A DNA stretch of 64,000 nucleotides from NCBI RefSeq assembly GCF_000018025.1, contig NC_009831.1, forward strand, positions 2,976,001-3,040,000, given 5' to 3'. This document shows, piece after piece, positions 14,556 through 22,176 of this stretch. The number at the start of each line of letters is the position of its first letter. Positions within the stretch are counted from its first letter, which is position 1. The stretch comes from Shewanella sediminis HAW-EB3. GTDB lineage: Bacteria; Pseudomonadota; Gammaproteobacteria; Enterobacterales; Shewanellaceae. Below the pieces are notes generated by a model that made no database searches, was not told the DNA's origin, and saw only the letters and a list, made by a program, of their open reading frames with translations. A program made the translations under genes and the position numbers.

Positions 14556-15708
14556 GAGTCAGGCCTCCCCTACGCTGAACTTTGAATGCACCAGGCAGAC
14601 CTTCACGAAGCGGCCCCATGTTTAAAGCGGAAAATGGACCTTTTGGTTGAAGCTGACTCCAGGTTGATGCGACGATAGTCGGTACCGACTTGCTATCAAA
14701 CGGCTGCTTGACTGACGGTTCAGCAAAAACAGACCCCATAGCATCACTATATTTTGCGGCATTATCTGGTGCGTCACTTTGAAGCCAGCGAGCGTAATGC
14801 TTATCGACCATGTTCGTCGAGTTATGACCAAGTTGTCTCGCAATCCACTCTTTACTAATTCCAGCAGTTAAACACTGACTAGCAAACGTGTGGCGTAATT
14901 GATTTGGACCTCTGTGCTGTACTGAAGCCTTGACTAAAAAAGGAGTGAAGAATGTTTTTGAATACTGCTTAGAGTCGATGAATGGCTTATTGCTCTGAGA
15001 ATTGATAAACAAATGTTGAACACGTCGTTTTTCAATTGTCTTGTTATCATTCTGAAGCACCCGAATAACACGGGGCCTAAGCGAACCAGTGACTTCATAG
15101 TGTTTCTTTAATAGCGCGAATGCGTGCTGATTCATCTCAACAGTTCTGATTGAACTAGTAGTCTTAGGGACTTTGTATTTGCCCAAGACTTTTGCCGTAT
15201 GAACTTTGATTTCTCTCGATTCAAAATCAATACAATCCCAAGTTAGAGCTATGAGTTCACTAATTCGTAACCCTGTTAGCACGCCTAGAAACAGCAGTGC
15301 TTTACCACTTTCACATTGGGCAGGTGTAGCATGAAGCTTTAAAAGCTCTTCACGTCCCAATGGTTTTGGCTCAGCGGTATGTATTTTAAGGTTTTCAACC
15401 CCAGTCATCGGGTTACGACCCAAAACACAATCACTTAATGCACAAGAAAAAATAGCTCTGAGAATTGTAAAATGTTCGTTTATGGTTTTATTGCTAAAAC
15501 GTCGATGAACTTTAATTTTCCACCGTTTTATATCTGATTGGCTTATTGACCTAATTTGTTTTTTGCCAAAAAAACTAACTAAATTTTTAACTTTCGAGCA
15601 CTCACTCACATAGGTTGAATGTGCTTTATCAAACTTGCTCTCTGCTAAATACTGCTTTGCGTAATCGTTAAACTTTTCCATCATGTTGACCATAGGGGCA
15701 AGTGCCAC
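14548..15708 (-). CDS. Tyrosine recombinase (integrase) B
   Basis: Site-specific recombinase of 386 residues. It has an N-terminal SAM-like core-binding domain and a catalytic domain with the full set: Arg in GVLTGLRISELIAL, Lys in VPKTTSSIRTVE, HxxR-type NQLRHTFASQ, His in RQLGHNST and nucleophile Tyr in MVDKHYARW. About 80 extra C-terminal residues are unusual. The GTG at 15708 starts the longest frame; ATGs at 15693 and 15684 are alternatives. It is followed by two overlapping genes and forms a coupled operon with them. Confidence 0.9.
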   Translation of the reverse strand: MALAPMVNMMEKFNDYAKQYLAESKFDKAHSTYVSECSKVKNLVSFFGKKQIRSISQSDIKRWKIKVHRRFSNKTINEHFTILRAIFSCALSDCVLGRNPMTGVENLKIHTAEPKPLGREELLKLHATPAQCESGKALLFLGVLTGLRISELIALTWDCIDFESREIKVHTAKVLGKYKVPKTTSSIRTVEMNQHAFALLKKHYEVTGSLRPRVIRVLQNDNKTIEKRRVQHLFINSQSNKPFIDSKQYSKTFFTPFLVKASVQHRGPNQLRHTFASQCLTAGISKEWIARQLGHNSTNMVDKHYARWLQSDAPDNAAKYSDAMGSVFAEPSVKQPFDSKSVPTIVASTWSQLQPKGPFSALNMGPLREGLPGAFKVQRRGGLTHV

Positions 15709-15828
15709 CTGTAATATTTGTCAACAGCGTACATAGTACAAAAAGCAAAAACCATACTAAAACACGAATAAAATCAACGATATACCAATTTCACCGCACA
15801 AAAAAGCCAAGTTACATTGTTAATTTAG

Positions 15829-17121
15829 TTAAAATAATTCTGTATAATCAATATCGTATGAAATGATATCTACGTATTTTTTTAATAGAGAAATTTTGTA
15901 TTTTTTTCCATATCTACCGAAAGTTATGTTCTGGTTTTTGTGCCCAACCAGCTCTGCAACAATGTTTTCGTCAACCTCATGCTGTTTCAGCTCATCTACA
16001 AACGTGTGCCTGAAACTGTAAGGTGTCGGCCTAGCACCCGGCTTCATTCCAATTCGATTCTGCATTCGCCCGAAATATTGACAATATTGGCGACTCCAAT
16101 CCTCATTTTGATTACTTGGAATATAGTTAAACAGCTGCACTCGTTGGGCCTGGCTAGCTTCCTTAACAAGCTCAATAAAGCCATGCTTTAACAGAAAATG
16201 ATGAATAGGCAGAATACGAAGAGATGAGGCATTTTTCACTCTCCGCTTCTCGCCCCCATTATTAATCTTGATACAATAAAGTCCTTCTTGTTTAATAACG
16301 TCTGCGGTACGTAATTGGCAAGCCTCAGACGGTCGCAGCCCTTGAAACATCATCAGCAATGTGGCCCACTTGAAGTCGTTTTCAGCCTTTTGAAACTCTT
16401 CATGACTAAATAAGGCCTGTAAATCTCTTTTCTGCCAGCGCGTTCGCGCTGAATTAGGCTCAACCAGGGAGTGCTGCTTAAGTGTGATCAATGCGAATGG
16501 ATTAGCGTCAGTGAACTGCATTAGGCAACACCATTTAAAGAGCTGTGACGACGCAGCAAGATAATCCTTATTGGTTTTGTGGCTTCTTCCCTCGTCGAGT
16601 AACAAATCTCTATAGCCAAGCGCACAAGCGCTCGTGACCTCATTGGTGAAATCAGGTTTAATGGCATCAATAAAATGACTAATACGCTGATAAAGCTGCT
16701 GTACTGTTAAAGTGCGCACCCCTTCCTTGCTTTTAGAGCTAATGAACATCTCTAAAGCAAGCTTAAGAGGAACTTGTTCGCATTGTTTAACCGCTAAGTT
16801 CGGTCCCCTTACCTCGATTTTACCCTTTGTGGCAAAACGCAGTGGAACGCCTTCAGCAGAGACGTCACTGAAACTAAGTCGAACTGCATCAATTTGTTTA
16901 TTTAGTGAGGATTTGAATTCACCTGAAACAGTTTCTGTCGTAATTGAATCCATTGCTTGATTAACAGCCAAAATAACCCGTAAATTTCGTTTTTTGGCGA
17001 TGGCTCTAGTTTTCGTTAACAAGGAAATTTTTACATCAAAGGGAAAACCCATATCTCTCAAAGACTTTGGGTAGCAAATACGTGTGTAATAGGTGCAATT
17101 TGGAGCGCGGAATAAGTGCAT
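15829..17121 (-). CDS. Tyrosine recombinase (integrase) A
   Basis: An integrase of about 430 residues adjacent to the right tRNA-Ser repeat, with its start pointing towards it, the usual position for the enzyme that integrates at that tRNA. Catalytic residues: Arg in MMFQGLRPSEACQL, SFRHTF in place of HxLRHTF, His in AELVGHKNQ and Tyr in ITFGRYGKKY. The N-terminus (MHLFRAPNCTYYTRICYPKS) is typical of one branch of island integrases, so ATG at 17121 is preferred over TTG at 17133. It lies 120 bases upstream of integrase B. Confidence 0.9.
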   Translation of the reverse strand: MHLFRAPNCTYYTRICYPKSLRDMGFPFDVKISLLTKTRAIAKKRNLRVILAVNQAMDSITTETVSGEFKSSLNKQIDAVRLSFSDVSAEGVPLRFATKGKIEVRGPNLAVKQCEQVPLKLALEMFISSKSKEGVRTLTVQQLYQRISHFIDAIKPDFTNEVTSACALGYRDLLLDEGRSHKTNKDYLAASSQLFKWCCLMQFTDANPFALITLKQHSLVEPNSARTRWQKRDLQALFSHEEFQKAENDFKWATLLMMFQGLRPSEACQLRTADVIKQEGLYCIKINNGGEKRRVKNASSLRILPIHHFLLKHGFIELVKEASQAQRVQLFNYIPSNQNEDWSRQYCQYFGRMQNRIGMKPGARPTPYSFRHTFVDELKQHEVDENIVAELVGHKNQNITFGRYGKKYKISLLKKYVDIISYDIDYTELF

Positions 17122-17168
17122 TGTCTCAGTCAATCCTGTAGGACTGTTCCGAAATGCTTCAGATACAA

Positions 17169-17195
17169 AAAAAGCCGTTGATAATCAACGGCTTT
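17169..17195 (-). terminator. Intrinsic terminator of right tRNA-Ser
   Basis: AAAAGCCGTTGAT-TATCAACGGCTTTTTTT in minus-strand reading, a perfect nine-base stem with T tail, 15 bases after the tRNA CCA. It separates tRNA transcription from the integrase genes. Confidence 0.8.
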
Positions 17196-17209
17196 TCTCG
17201 ATTTTAATA

Positions 17210-17300
17210 TGGCGGAGAGATAGGGATTTGAACCCTAGATGGGCTACAAACCCATGCCGGTTTTCAAGACCGGTGCATTCGACCACTCTGCCATCTCTCC
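17210..17300 (-). tRNA. tRNA-Ser (UGA), right copy
   Basis: Identical to the gene at 5892-5982: 91 bases, anticodon UGA, encoded CCA. Its upstream region (17314-17340) is outside the direct repeat and carries its own promoter elements, so this copy is on the chromosomal side of the island. Confidence 0.95.
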
Positions 17301-17307
17301 GAACGAG
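17210..17307. repeat. 98-bp direct repeat, right (island boundary)
   Basis: Perfect match to 5892-5989. Beyond it the sequence passes to the promoter region of the ycbZ homologue. Confidence 0.85.
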
Positions 17308-17313
17308 ACGAAT

Positions 17314-17340
17314 ATTATAAGTATCCCAGTTTGATGTAAA
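17314..17340 (-). promoter_or_regulatory. Promoter of right tRNA-Ser
   Basis: On the minus strand TATAAT lies 13 bases before the tRNA 5' end, and TTTACA lies 15 bases further upstream (spacing slightly short). Confidence 0.5.
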
Positions 17341-17524
17341 CCATTATTTCTGTTTAAAGCTTCAAGCGACCAGCTTCTATCCAGATTGATTAATTATTGA
17401 CGTAAAACATGAGAAATACCTGTGGTATAAACCACTAAAAAAGCAAATAGGATATAGGCTAGGATCAAGATGTGCTAACATCTGTATATTGTTAATCTGT
17501 TTATTATTAAGTAGCACTTGCTAT

Positions 17525-19267
17525 ATGAATTCAAACGTCATCCCAGTTTCAGCATTGTCACCCCATCATAAAATTCCAACTCTCTCTGAAATTAAACATA
17601 ATGAACAAGGTTTATTATTAGGTCAGGAAAGAGTCATCGATGCATTTGAGCTACTGACAAGAACATCAAATCAGCATATGTACCTTGCTGATTTGCCGGG
17701 GATAGACAGGTGTGAATTCATCAAATCACTCACACTTAACTTGGGTGCTCAAGAAGACCAATATTTGCATAAAGCAATAAACAACAAGCAGTTAACCTTT
17801 GATTGGAAAAACGACGACTCAGCCGCTCTAGGGGATATTTTCTCAACCAAAAATCAATCCTATCAATACCTTTCCGGTAACATTAAACGCGCAGATCTCA
17901 TCGGGAGACTCGCTCAAAGCAATATAGAAGCGGGTAATAATAAGACTCAATATATTCCCGGGGCGCTCGCACAATGTCACTATCTATTTATCTGCGCCGA
18001 ATCACTCTGGAAACGTGAAGGATTATGGGATCTCCTTTTAGAAATACTGACCCATAGACAGTACCATGTACATTCCACTCTCCCAGCTCTGCCTCTTAAC
18101 TGTAAAATAGTACTTGTCGGCTCCAGTACACAATTCAGTGTCTGCTGGGTTGAAGAGGCACTGTTTTCATTACATTTCCCGTTACTCGGAGAGATGGTTA
18201 ACGAACTCGATCTAGGCAAACATTCTGAAGCCGATTATGTATGCTGGTTATTAGCCGTTGCTGCCGGTGTAGGTGCCACCCTGTCTCAATCCGCCCTTGT
18301 TCAACTATTCTCATACAGTGCCCGATTAGCCGACCATCAGCAAAGGCTGTCACTACTCTCGTCGCAAATTGGACACCTGTTAGCTCAGGCTAAAGCTTAT
18401 TCCGGGCAAGAGGAGCTCACCGGTGAATCCATTATTCATGCGTTGAAAAAACATCAGAGCAGGCATAATGCATCTGAAATGTTATCGGCTCAAAATTTTG
18501 ACGATAAATTTATTAACTTACCCACAGATAAGTTTATGGTCGGTCAAATAAACGGCCTCACTGTACTGGAGACCGTCGAGTACAGTTATGGTGAGCCGGC
18601 AAGGATCACAGCTTCTGTCCATTATGGTGATGGTGAGGTTGCCGATATCGAAAGAAAATCTGAGCTAGGTGGCAATATTCATGCGAAGGGTATGATGATC
18701 CTCTCCTCTTGTCTCTACAGGATCTTCGGTAAAGATGCACCTCTGCACTTGAATGCAAACATCGTCTTTGAGCAATCATATCAAGAGATCGATGGTGACA
18801 GTGCTTCGCTTGCCGAGTATTGCTGCCTGATTTCAGCTATTACTGAAAAACCCATCGATCAAGGTATTGCTGTAACCGGAGCACTCGATCAATTTGGAAG
18901 TGTGCAAGCCATCGGTGGCGTTAATGAGAAAATTGAGGGCTTCTTTAATCTATGTTCACGTCGTGGCTTAACCGGTACCCAAGGTGTCATCATCCCAAAA
19001 TCGAATACTCAACAACTTAACCTTAGCCCACAGTTGATAGAAGCCATTACATCGGGTGAGTTTCACCTGTATGGAATTGAACATATTGATGAAGCAGTTG
19101 AACAACTAATGAATATCAGCGCGGGTATTGCAGATAAAGATAATAACTTCCCGGAAGATTCTCTATATGGATTAGTTCAGGGCCGTCTCGCCGGATTAGC
19201 GGGTTATCAGGATGAAGAGAAAAGTTTTTTTGCGAAGTTAGTCGAAAAATTCAGCTTTTCCAGCTGA
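17525..19267 (+). CDS. ycbZ: Lon-like serine protease with degenerate AAA module
   Basis: A 580-residue homologue of E. coli YcbZ, placed next to fabA as there. The C-terminal Lon protease domain is intact: Ser426 in DGDSAS and Lys469 in GGVNEKIEG, 43 residues apart as in Lon. The N-terminal AAA-like part lacks a working P-loop (ADLPGIDRCEF where GxxGxGKT is expected) and its Walker B region reads LFICAESL. This fits a Lon-like peptidase that does not hydrolyse ATP in the usual way. Start: ATG at 17525 rather than the upstream TTG at 17489. Substrate unknown. Confidence 0.88.
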   Translation: MNSNVIPVSALSPHHKIPTLSEIKHNEQGLLLGQERVIDAFELLTRTSNQHMYLADLPGIDRCEFIKSLTLNLGAQEDQYLHKAINNKQLTFDWKNDDSAALGDIFSTKNQSYQYLSGNIKRADLIGRLAQSNIEAGNNKTQYIPGALAQCHYLFICAESLWKREGLWDLLLEILTHRQYHVHSTLPALPLNCKIVLVGSSTQFSVCWVEEALFSLHFPLLGEMVNELDLGKHSEADYVCWLLAVAAGVGATLSQSALVQLFSYSARLADHQQRLSLLSSQIGHLLAQAKAYSGQEELTGESIIHALKKHQSRHNASEMLSAQNFDDKFINLPTDKFMVGQINGLTVLETVEYSYGEPARITASVHYGDGEVADIERKSELGGNIHAKGMMILSSCLYRIFGKDAPLHLNANIVFEQSYQEIDGDSASLAEYCCLISAITEKPIDQGIAVTGALDQFGSVQAIGGVNEKIEGFFNLCSRRGLTGTQGVIIPKSNTQQLNLSPQLIEAITSGEFHLYGIEHIDEAVEQLMNISAGIADKDNNFPEDSLYGLVQGRLAGLAGYQDEEKSFFAKLVEKFSFSS

Positions 19268-19279
19268 TCGGAGTTGTTT

Positions 19280-19297
19280 AGCTTACACGTGTTCGCT
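19280..19297. promoter_or_regulatory. FabR-type operator upstream of fabA
   Basis: AGCTTACACGTGTTCGCT, an 18-base palindrome 39 bases before the fabA ATG. It closely resembles the FabR site known upstream of E. coli fabA and fabB. Binding of the repressor here would tie unsaturated fatty acid synthesis to membrane composition. The assignment is by memory of the motif. Confidence 0.65.
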
Positions 19298-19336
19298 AAT
19301 CTTGAGCTCTAAAAATTGCTAAAGTGAAGTATATCG

Positions 19337-19852
19337 ATGAGTAAAGCAAACAGTTTCAATAAAAAAGACCTAATAGCCTGCGGCCATGGTCAGTTATTCG
19401 GTAAAAACTCTCCACGTCTGCCTATAGACAACATGTTGATGATGGATAGGATCACCAAAATTAATGCAGATGGCGGTGAATTCGGTAAGGGCGAAATTGT
19501 AGCAGAGCTTGATATTAACCCTGACCTATGGTTTTTCGGCTGTCACTTTTCAGGCGATCCTGTAATGCCTGGTTGTCTGGGTTTAGATGCATTATGGCAG
19601 CTAGTCGGTTTCTTCCTGGGCTGGGAAGGTGCTGAAGGCAAAGGACGCGCATTGGGCGTGGGTGAGGTTAAGTTTACAGGCCAGGTACTACCTGATGCTA
19701 AAAAAGTGACCTATAAGCTGACGATTAAACGTAAAGTATACCGAAAGTTGGTAATGGGTATTGCCGATGCGACGATGGAAGTTGACGGACGTGAGATCTA
19801 CAGTGCAAAAGATCTAAAAGTGGGTATATTCACCGATACATCTTCATTCTAA
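19337..19852 (+). CDS. fabA: 3-hydroxydecanoyl-ACP dehydratase/isomerase
   Basis: Bifunctional enzyme that dehydrates 3-hydroxydecanoyl-ACP and isomerises trans-2- to cis-3-decenoyl-ACP, the branch point to unsaturated fatty acids. At 171 residues it has the E. coli length, and catalytic His70 (FFGCH) and Asp84 (GCLGLD) are at the same numbers. A single hot-dog domain forms homodimers. Start with GAAG upstream. The FabR-type site lies in front; rmf is convergent downstream. Confidence 0.98.
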   Translation: MSKANSFNKKDLIACGHGQLFGKNSPRLPIDNMLMMDRITKINADGGEFGKGEIVAELDINPDLWFFGCHFSGDPVMPGCLGLDALWQLVGFFLGWEGAEGKGRALGVGEVKFTGQVLPDAKKVTYKLTIKRKVYRKLVMGIADATMEVDGREIYSAKDLKVGIFTDTSSF

Positions 19853-19874
19853 GCACTTTTGTTCGTCCATAAAA

Positions 19875-19925
19875 ATGCCCTCTTAACTCACTTATATATA
19901 TATGATGAGGCCGGAGGGCAAAAAT
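19875..19925. terminator. Bidirectional terminator between fabA and rmf
   Basis: AAAAATGCCCTC (19871-19881) pairs with GAGGGCAAAAAT (19914-19925) across a 32-base loop. Runs of A and T on both sides suit both convergent genes. Confidence 0.5.
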
Positions 19926-19931
19926 GCTGCG

Positions 19932-20108
19932 TTATTTATTGAATAAGCCAGTTAGCCGGCCATCTACTCCTTCACGCCAACCCCCTAACCATTGTGACTT
20001 CGAGTCAAGTGTCGAATAAGGACAATTCTCCTTTGAGCGGCCGCCAACTCCAGCCTGAAATCCTTTCGAAAAAGCTCTATCTAAACGATCTCTTTTTTGT
20101 CTCTTCAT
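19932..20108 (-). CDS. rmf: Ribosome modulation factor
   Basis: A 58-residue basic protein that inactivates ribosomes by forming 100S dimers in stationary phase. The N-terminus MKRQKRDRLDRAFSKGFQAG and the stretch CPY..L..KSQWLGGWREG are the family hallmarks. AGAGGA lies seven bases before the ATG. Position beside fabA matches E. coli. Confidence 0.93.
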   Translation of the reverse strand: MKRQKRDRLDRAFSKGFQAGVGGRSKENCPYSTLDSKSQWLGGWREGVDGRLTGLFNK

Positions 20109-20248
20109 GCAAGCATCCTCTGTTCTACATACAAAGAAGCAATAGCTTCACTTAATATAAATAGAGTTTTTTGAACTCAAAATCAATCAAAATTTAACCA
20201 TTTTTACCGGTTATTATTTAAGCTATTGAGTTTTTTGAACAAAAAAAA

Positions 20249-20270
20249 TCGAGGCATTTGCCTCGACTTT
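20249..20270. terminator. Bidirectional terminator between rmf and DUF3466 gene
   Basis: TCGAGGCATTTGCCTCGA with eight A residues before and five T residues after; a perfect seven-base stem. It serves the DUF3466 gene on the minus strand. Confidence 0.8.
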
Positions 20271-20284
20271 TTAAGATTTATGAT

Positions 20285-22147
20285 CTACTTAAATCTGCGA
20301 CGCAGCCAAAGCAGTGGTAGGGCGAACAACCACGCAAAACTGGCAGCCCCTTTACGCTTATAATCCTCTGGGTCGCCGTTATCATCGACACAGTTATTTG
20401 CGTTGACGAATGCTTCATCTGCTTCTCCACCATTAGGCTGCAGAACTACCATGCGAGGCAGGTAAGAAGTTAACGGATCGCCATAGCCATTGACATCAAA
20501 TACAGGCAAACCATTCTCACCGATAACGAGGTTGCCATCGTCGTCAAATTTATACAGTGGCTTACGAATAAAGGCCGTGCCGACAATAGTACCCTCTTCA
20601 TTGATGCTGTTAGCTTCAACGACCTTAATGTCACTGCTATAGGTCAGTGTCACTCCGGTGCCGTCTTGAACTTCTATCTTATTACGCACCCAGTCACCGT
20701 CAGAGTTTTTAACAAACCCTTTCGATTCACAGGTCAGCAACTTATTTAAGTTGCTGAACTCGCTGGTAGACTTGTCAAACAGGAAACCCTCTTTCGGACG
20801 CGGCTTCTCTTTATCATGAGTCGTCTCGATAAATCCGACGACCTGACCTTTATTGTTGATGTCTTTAGCTTTACTGCTTAGATCTGAAGTTGTGTTATAA
20901 AAGTCGTTAGGTGTGACGATTTCACTATCTGGATTATTGGTATCGAAATAGAAAAACTTATCTCTGATATAACCTTCAAGATACTGCTGATAACTACCAA
21001 CCAGTATGCCACTGTCATTGATGTCATAGGCGATAGAACTGAATCTATCGTCAATCATCGGGATCCAGTGATACTCATAGTTGCCGTCACCGTTCTTAGT
21101 CCAGTAGGCAGAATCATATGCGAGTTTGTCTGTATCATCGTTGCGATAGACGTGCGAGCGCCCAGCAATCACACCTTCGCCATTCACACCCAGTCCCTGC
21201 GCAGTAAACACTGTATCGGATGTTGAAGACAGACCTAATGGTAGCTCTTTACGCTCTGTCACGGTGCCATCGGCACCCAACTGCCACACATAGGCACGTA
21301 CTTGATACTGAATGCTGCTATAACCATTGGTATCGGGATATTGCTCATCCTGAATACACACATCTATCGGGTATGTATCACCGGAGATACAGCTGTCTAA
21401 CTTCTCTTTTGCCGTTTTAGAAAGCTCGGAGCCTGCATAACCTGTGATAAGGCTTGTTGCATTAATGGCCGTAGCCACCGAATAGCCACCAACATTAACC
21501 GTGTCACTGTCTTTTACGTATTCAGTTAATGGTGGTAATAGTTGTATCTCGCTACCACTGGCAGTTTTAGCAAACCCACGCTCTTCAAACTCCCGGTAAT
21601 ACCAGTAATCTTGATCGGCGGTCTCCCCAGTATATTCAACTTTCTGCTCCGGGGATGTCATGGAGCCAATTTTTACTCCGGCGTCATTCATGTCGTAGTA
21701 ATTAACATCGACAGAGTTGATTGACTCAGGAACATCAGGATCGGTATCTTTTGGCGGCGTAGTGCCATTCACGCTATCAAACGTGGGTATCCAGGCACCC
21801 GATGCACCATTCTCATCAGCGGTGAAAGTGAAGTTGTTTGCTTTAATCGGCTCATCGATCGAATAGGTGATCTTCTCAGCATCGGCTATACCATCTTCGA
21901 TATCGATTACGCCATCATCATCTTCATCAGAAGTATCGAGTTTTTTCTTACCCTTTGAAACACCGACAGACTTGTTATCGGCATTGACAGCCATACCATA
22001 TCCGTTACGGGTGCTTTCCAGCGTGCCGTTAAGATCGAAATCTTCGATATTTTTAATTTCATAGACAGGCGCGGCATGAGCGCCCTGAAGAACACCAATT
22101 ACGCCTACGGCAACTAATGAAAGGGTTTTATCCAGTTTAAACTTCAT
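20285..22147 (-). CDS. DUF3466 protein with GlyGly-CTERM sorting signal
   Basis: A 620-residue exported protein. It has a signal peptide ending near GAHAAP and a large extracytoplasmic region with repeated G-x-V-x-G-type strands (INDSGILVGSYQ, INNKGQVVGFIE, INEEGTIVGTAF) as in HAF-repeat/DUF3466 proteins. The C-terminus reads KGAASFAWLFALPLLWLRRRFK: a GlyGly-CTERM-like hydrophobic anchor with a basic end, processed in other genera by rhombosortase and linked to type II secretion. Asp-rich stretches near the N-terminus may bind calcium. ATG at 22147 is preferred because GGGA lies about ten bases upstream; an in-frame ATG at 22162 has none. Function unknown. Confidence 0.8.
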   Translation of the reverse strand: MKFKLDKTLSLVAVGVIGVLQGAHAAPVYEIKNIEDFDLNGTLESTRNGYGMAVNADNKSVGVSKGKKKLDTSDEDDDGVIDIEDGIADAEKITYSIDEPIKANNFTFTADENGASGAWIPTFDSVNGTTPPKDTDPDVPESINSVDVNYYDMNDAGVKIGSMTSPEQKVEYTGETADQDYWYYREFEERGFAKTASGSEIQLLPPLTEYVKDSDTVNVGGYSVATAINATSLITGYAGSELSKTAKEKLDSCISGDTYPIDVCIQDEQYPDTNGYSSIQYQVRAYVWQLGADGTVTERKELPLGLSSTSDTVFTAQGLGVNGEGVIAGRSHVYRNDDTDKLAYDSAYWTKNGDGNYEYHWIPMIDDRFSSIAYDINDSGILVGSYQQYLEGYIRDKFFYFDTNNPDSEIVTPNDFYNTTSDLSSKAKDINNKGQVVGFIETTHDKEKPRPKEGFLFDKSTSEFSNLNKLLTCESKGFVKNSDGDWVRNKIEVQDGTGVTLTYSSDIKVVEANSINEEGTIVGTAFIRKPLYKFDDDGNLVIGENGLPVFDVNGYGDPLTSYLPRMVVLQPNGGEADEAFVNANNCVDDNGDPEDYKRKGAASFAWLFALPLLWLRRRFK

Positions 22148-22176
22148 TAACGCTATTCCCATTATTATTTTTAGTC

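Larger units (their letters stand above)
5892..17307. mobile_element. tRNA-Ser integrated island (about 11.3 kb)
   Basis: Bounded by perfect 98-bp direct repeats containing tRNA-Ser(UGA). It lies between uvrY and the ycbZ homologue. It holds two tyrosine recombinases beside the right repeat, a relaxase-like gene, an XRE repressor, an IS3-family element, integron-like cassettes and accessory genes. Nothing in it is housekeeping. Because both tRNA copies are complete and each has a promoter, the exact crossover is not visible. A recombination between tandem tRNA-Ser genes is the alternative to simple site-specific integration. Confidence 0.75.

Noticed and set aside
5892..17307. Prophage
   Set aside because: Integrases and an XRE repressor are present, but no capsid, terminase, tail or lysis genes are seen.
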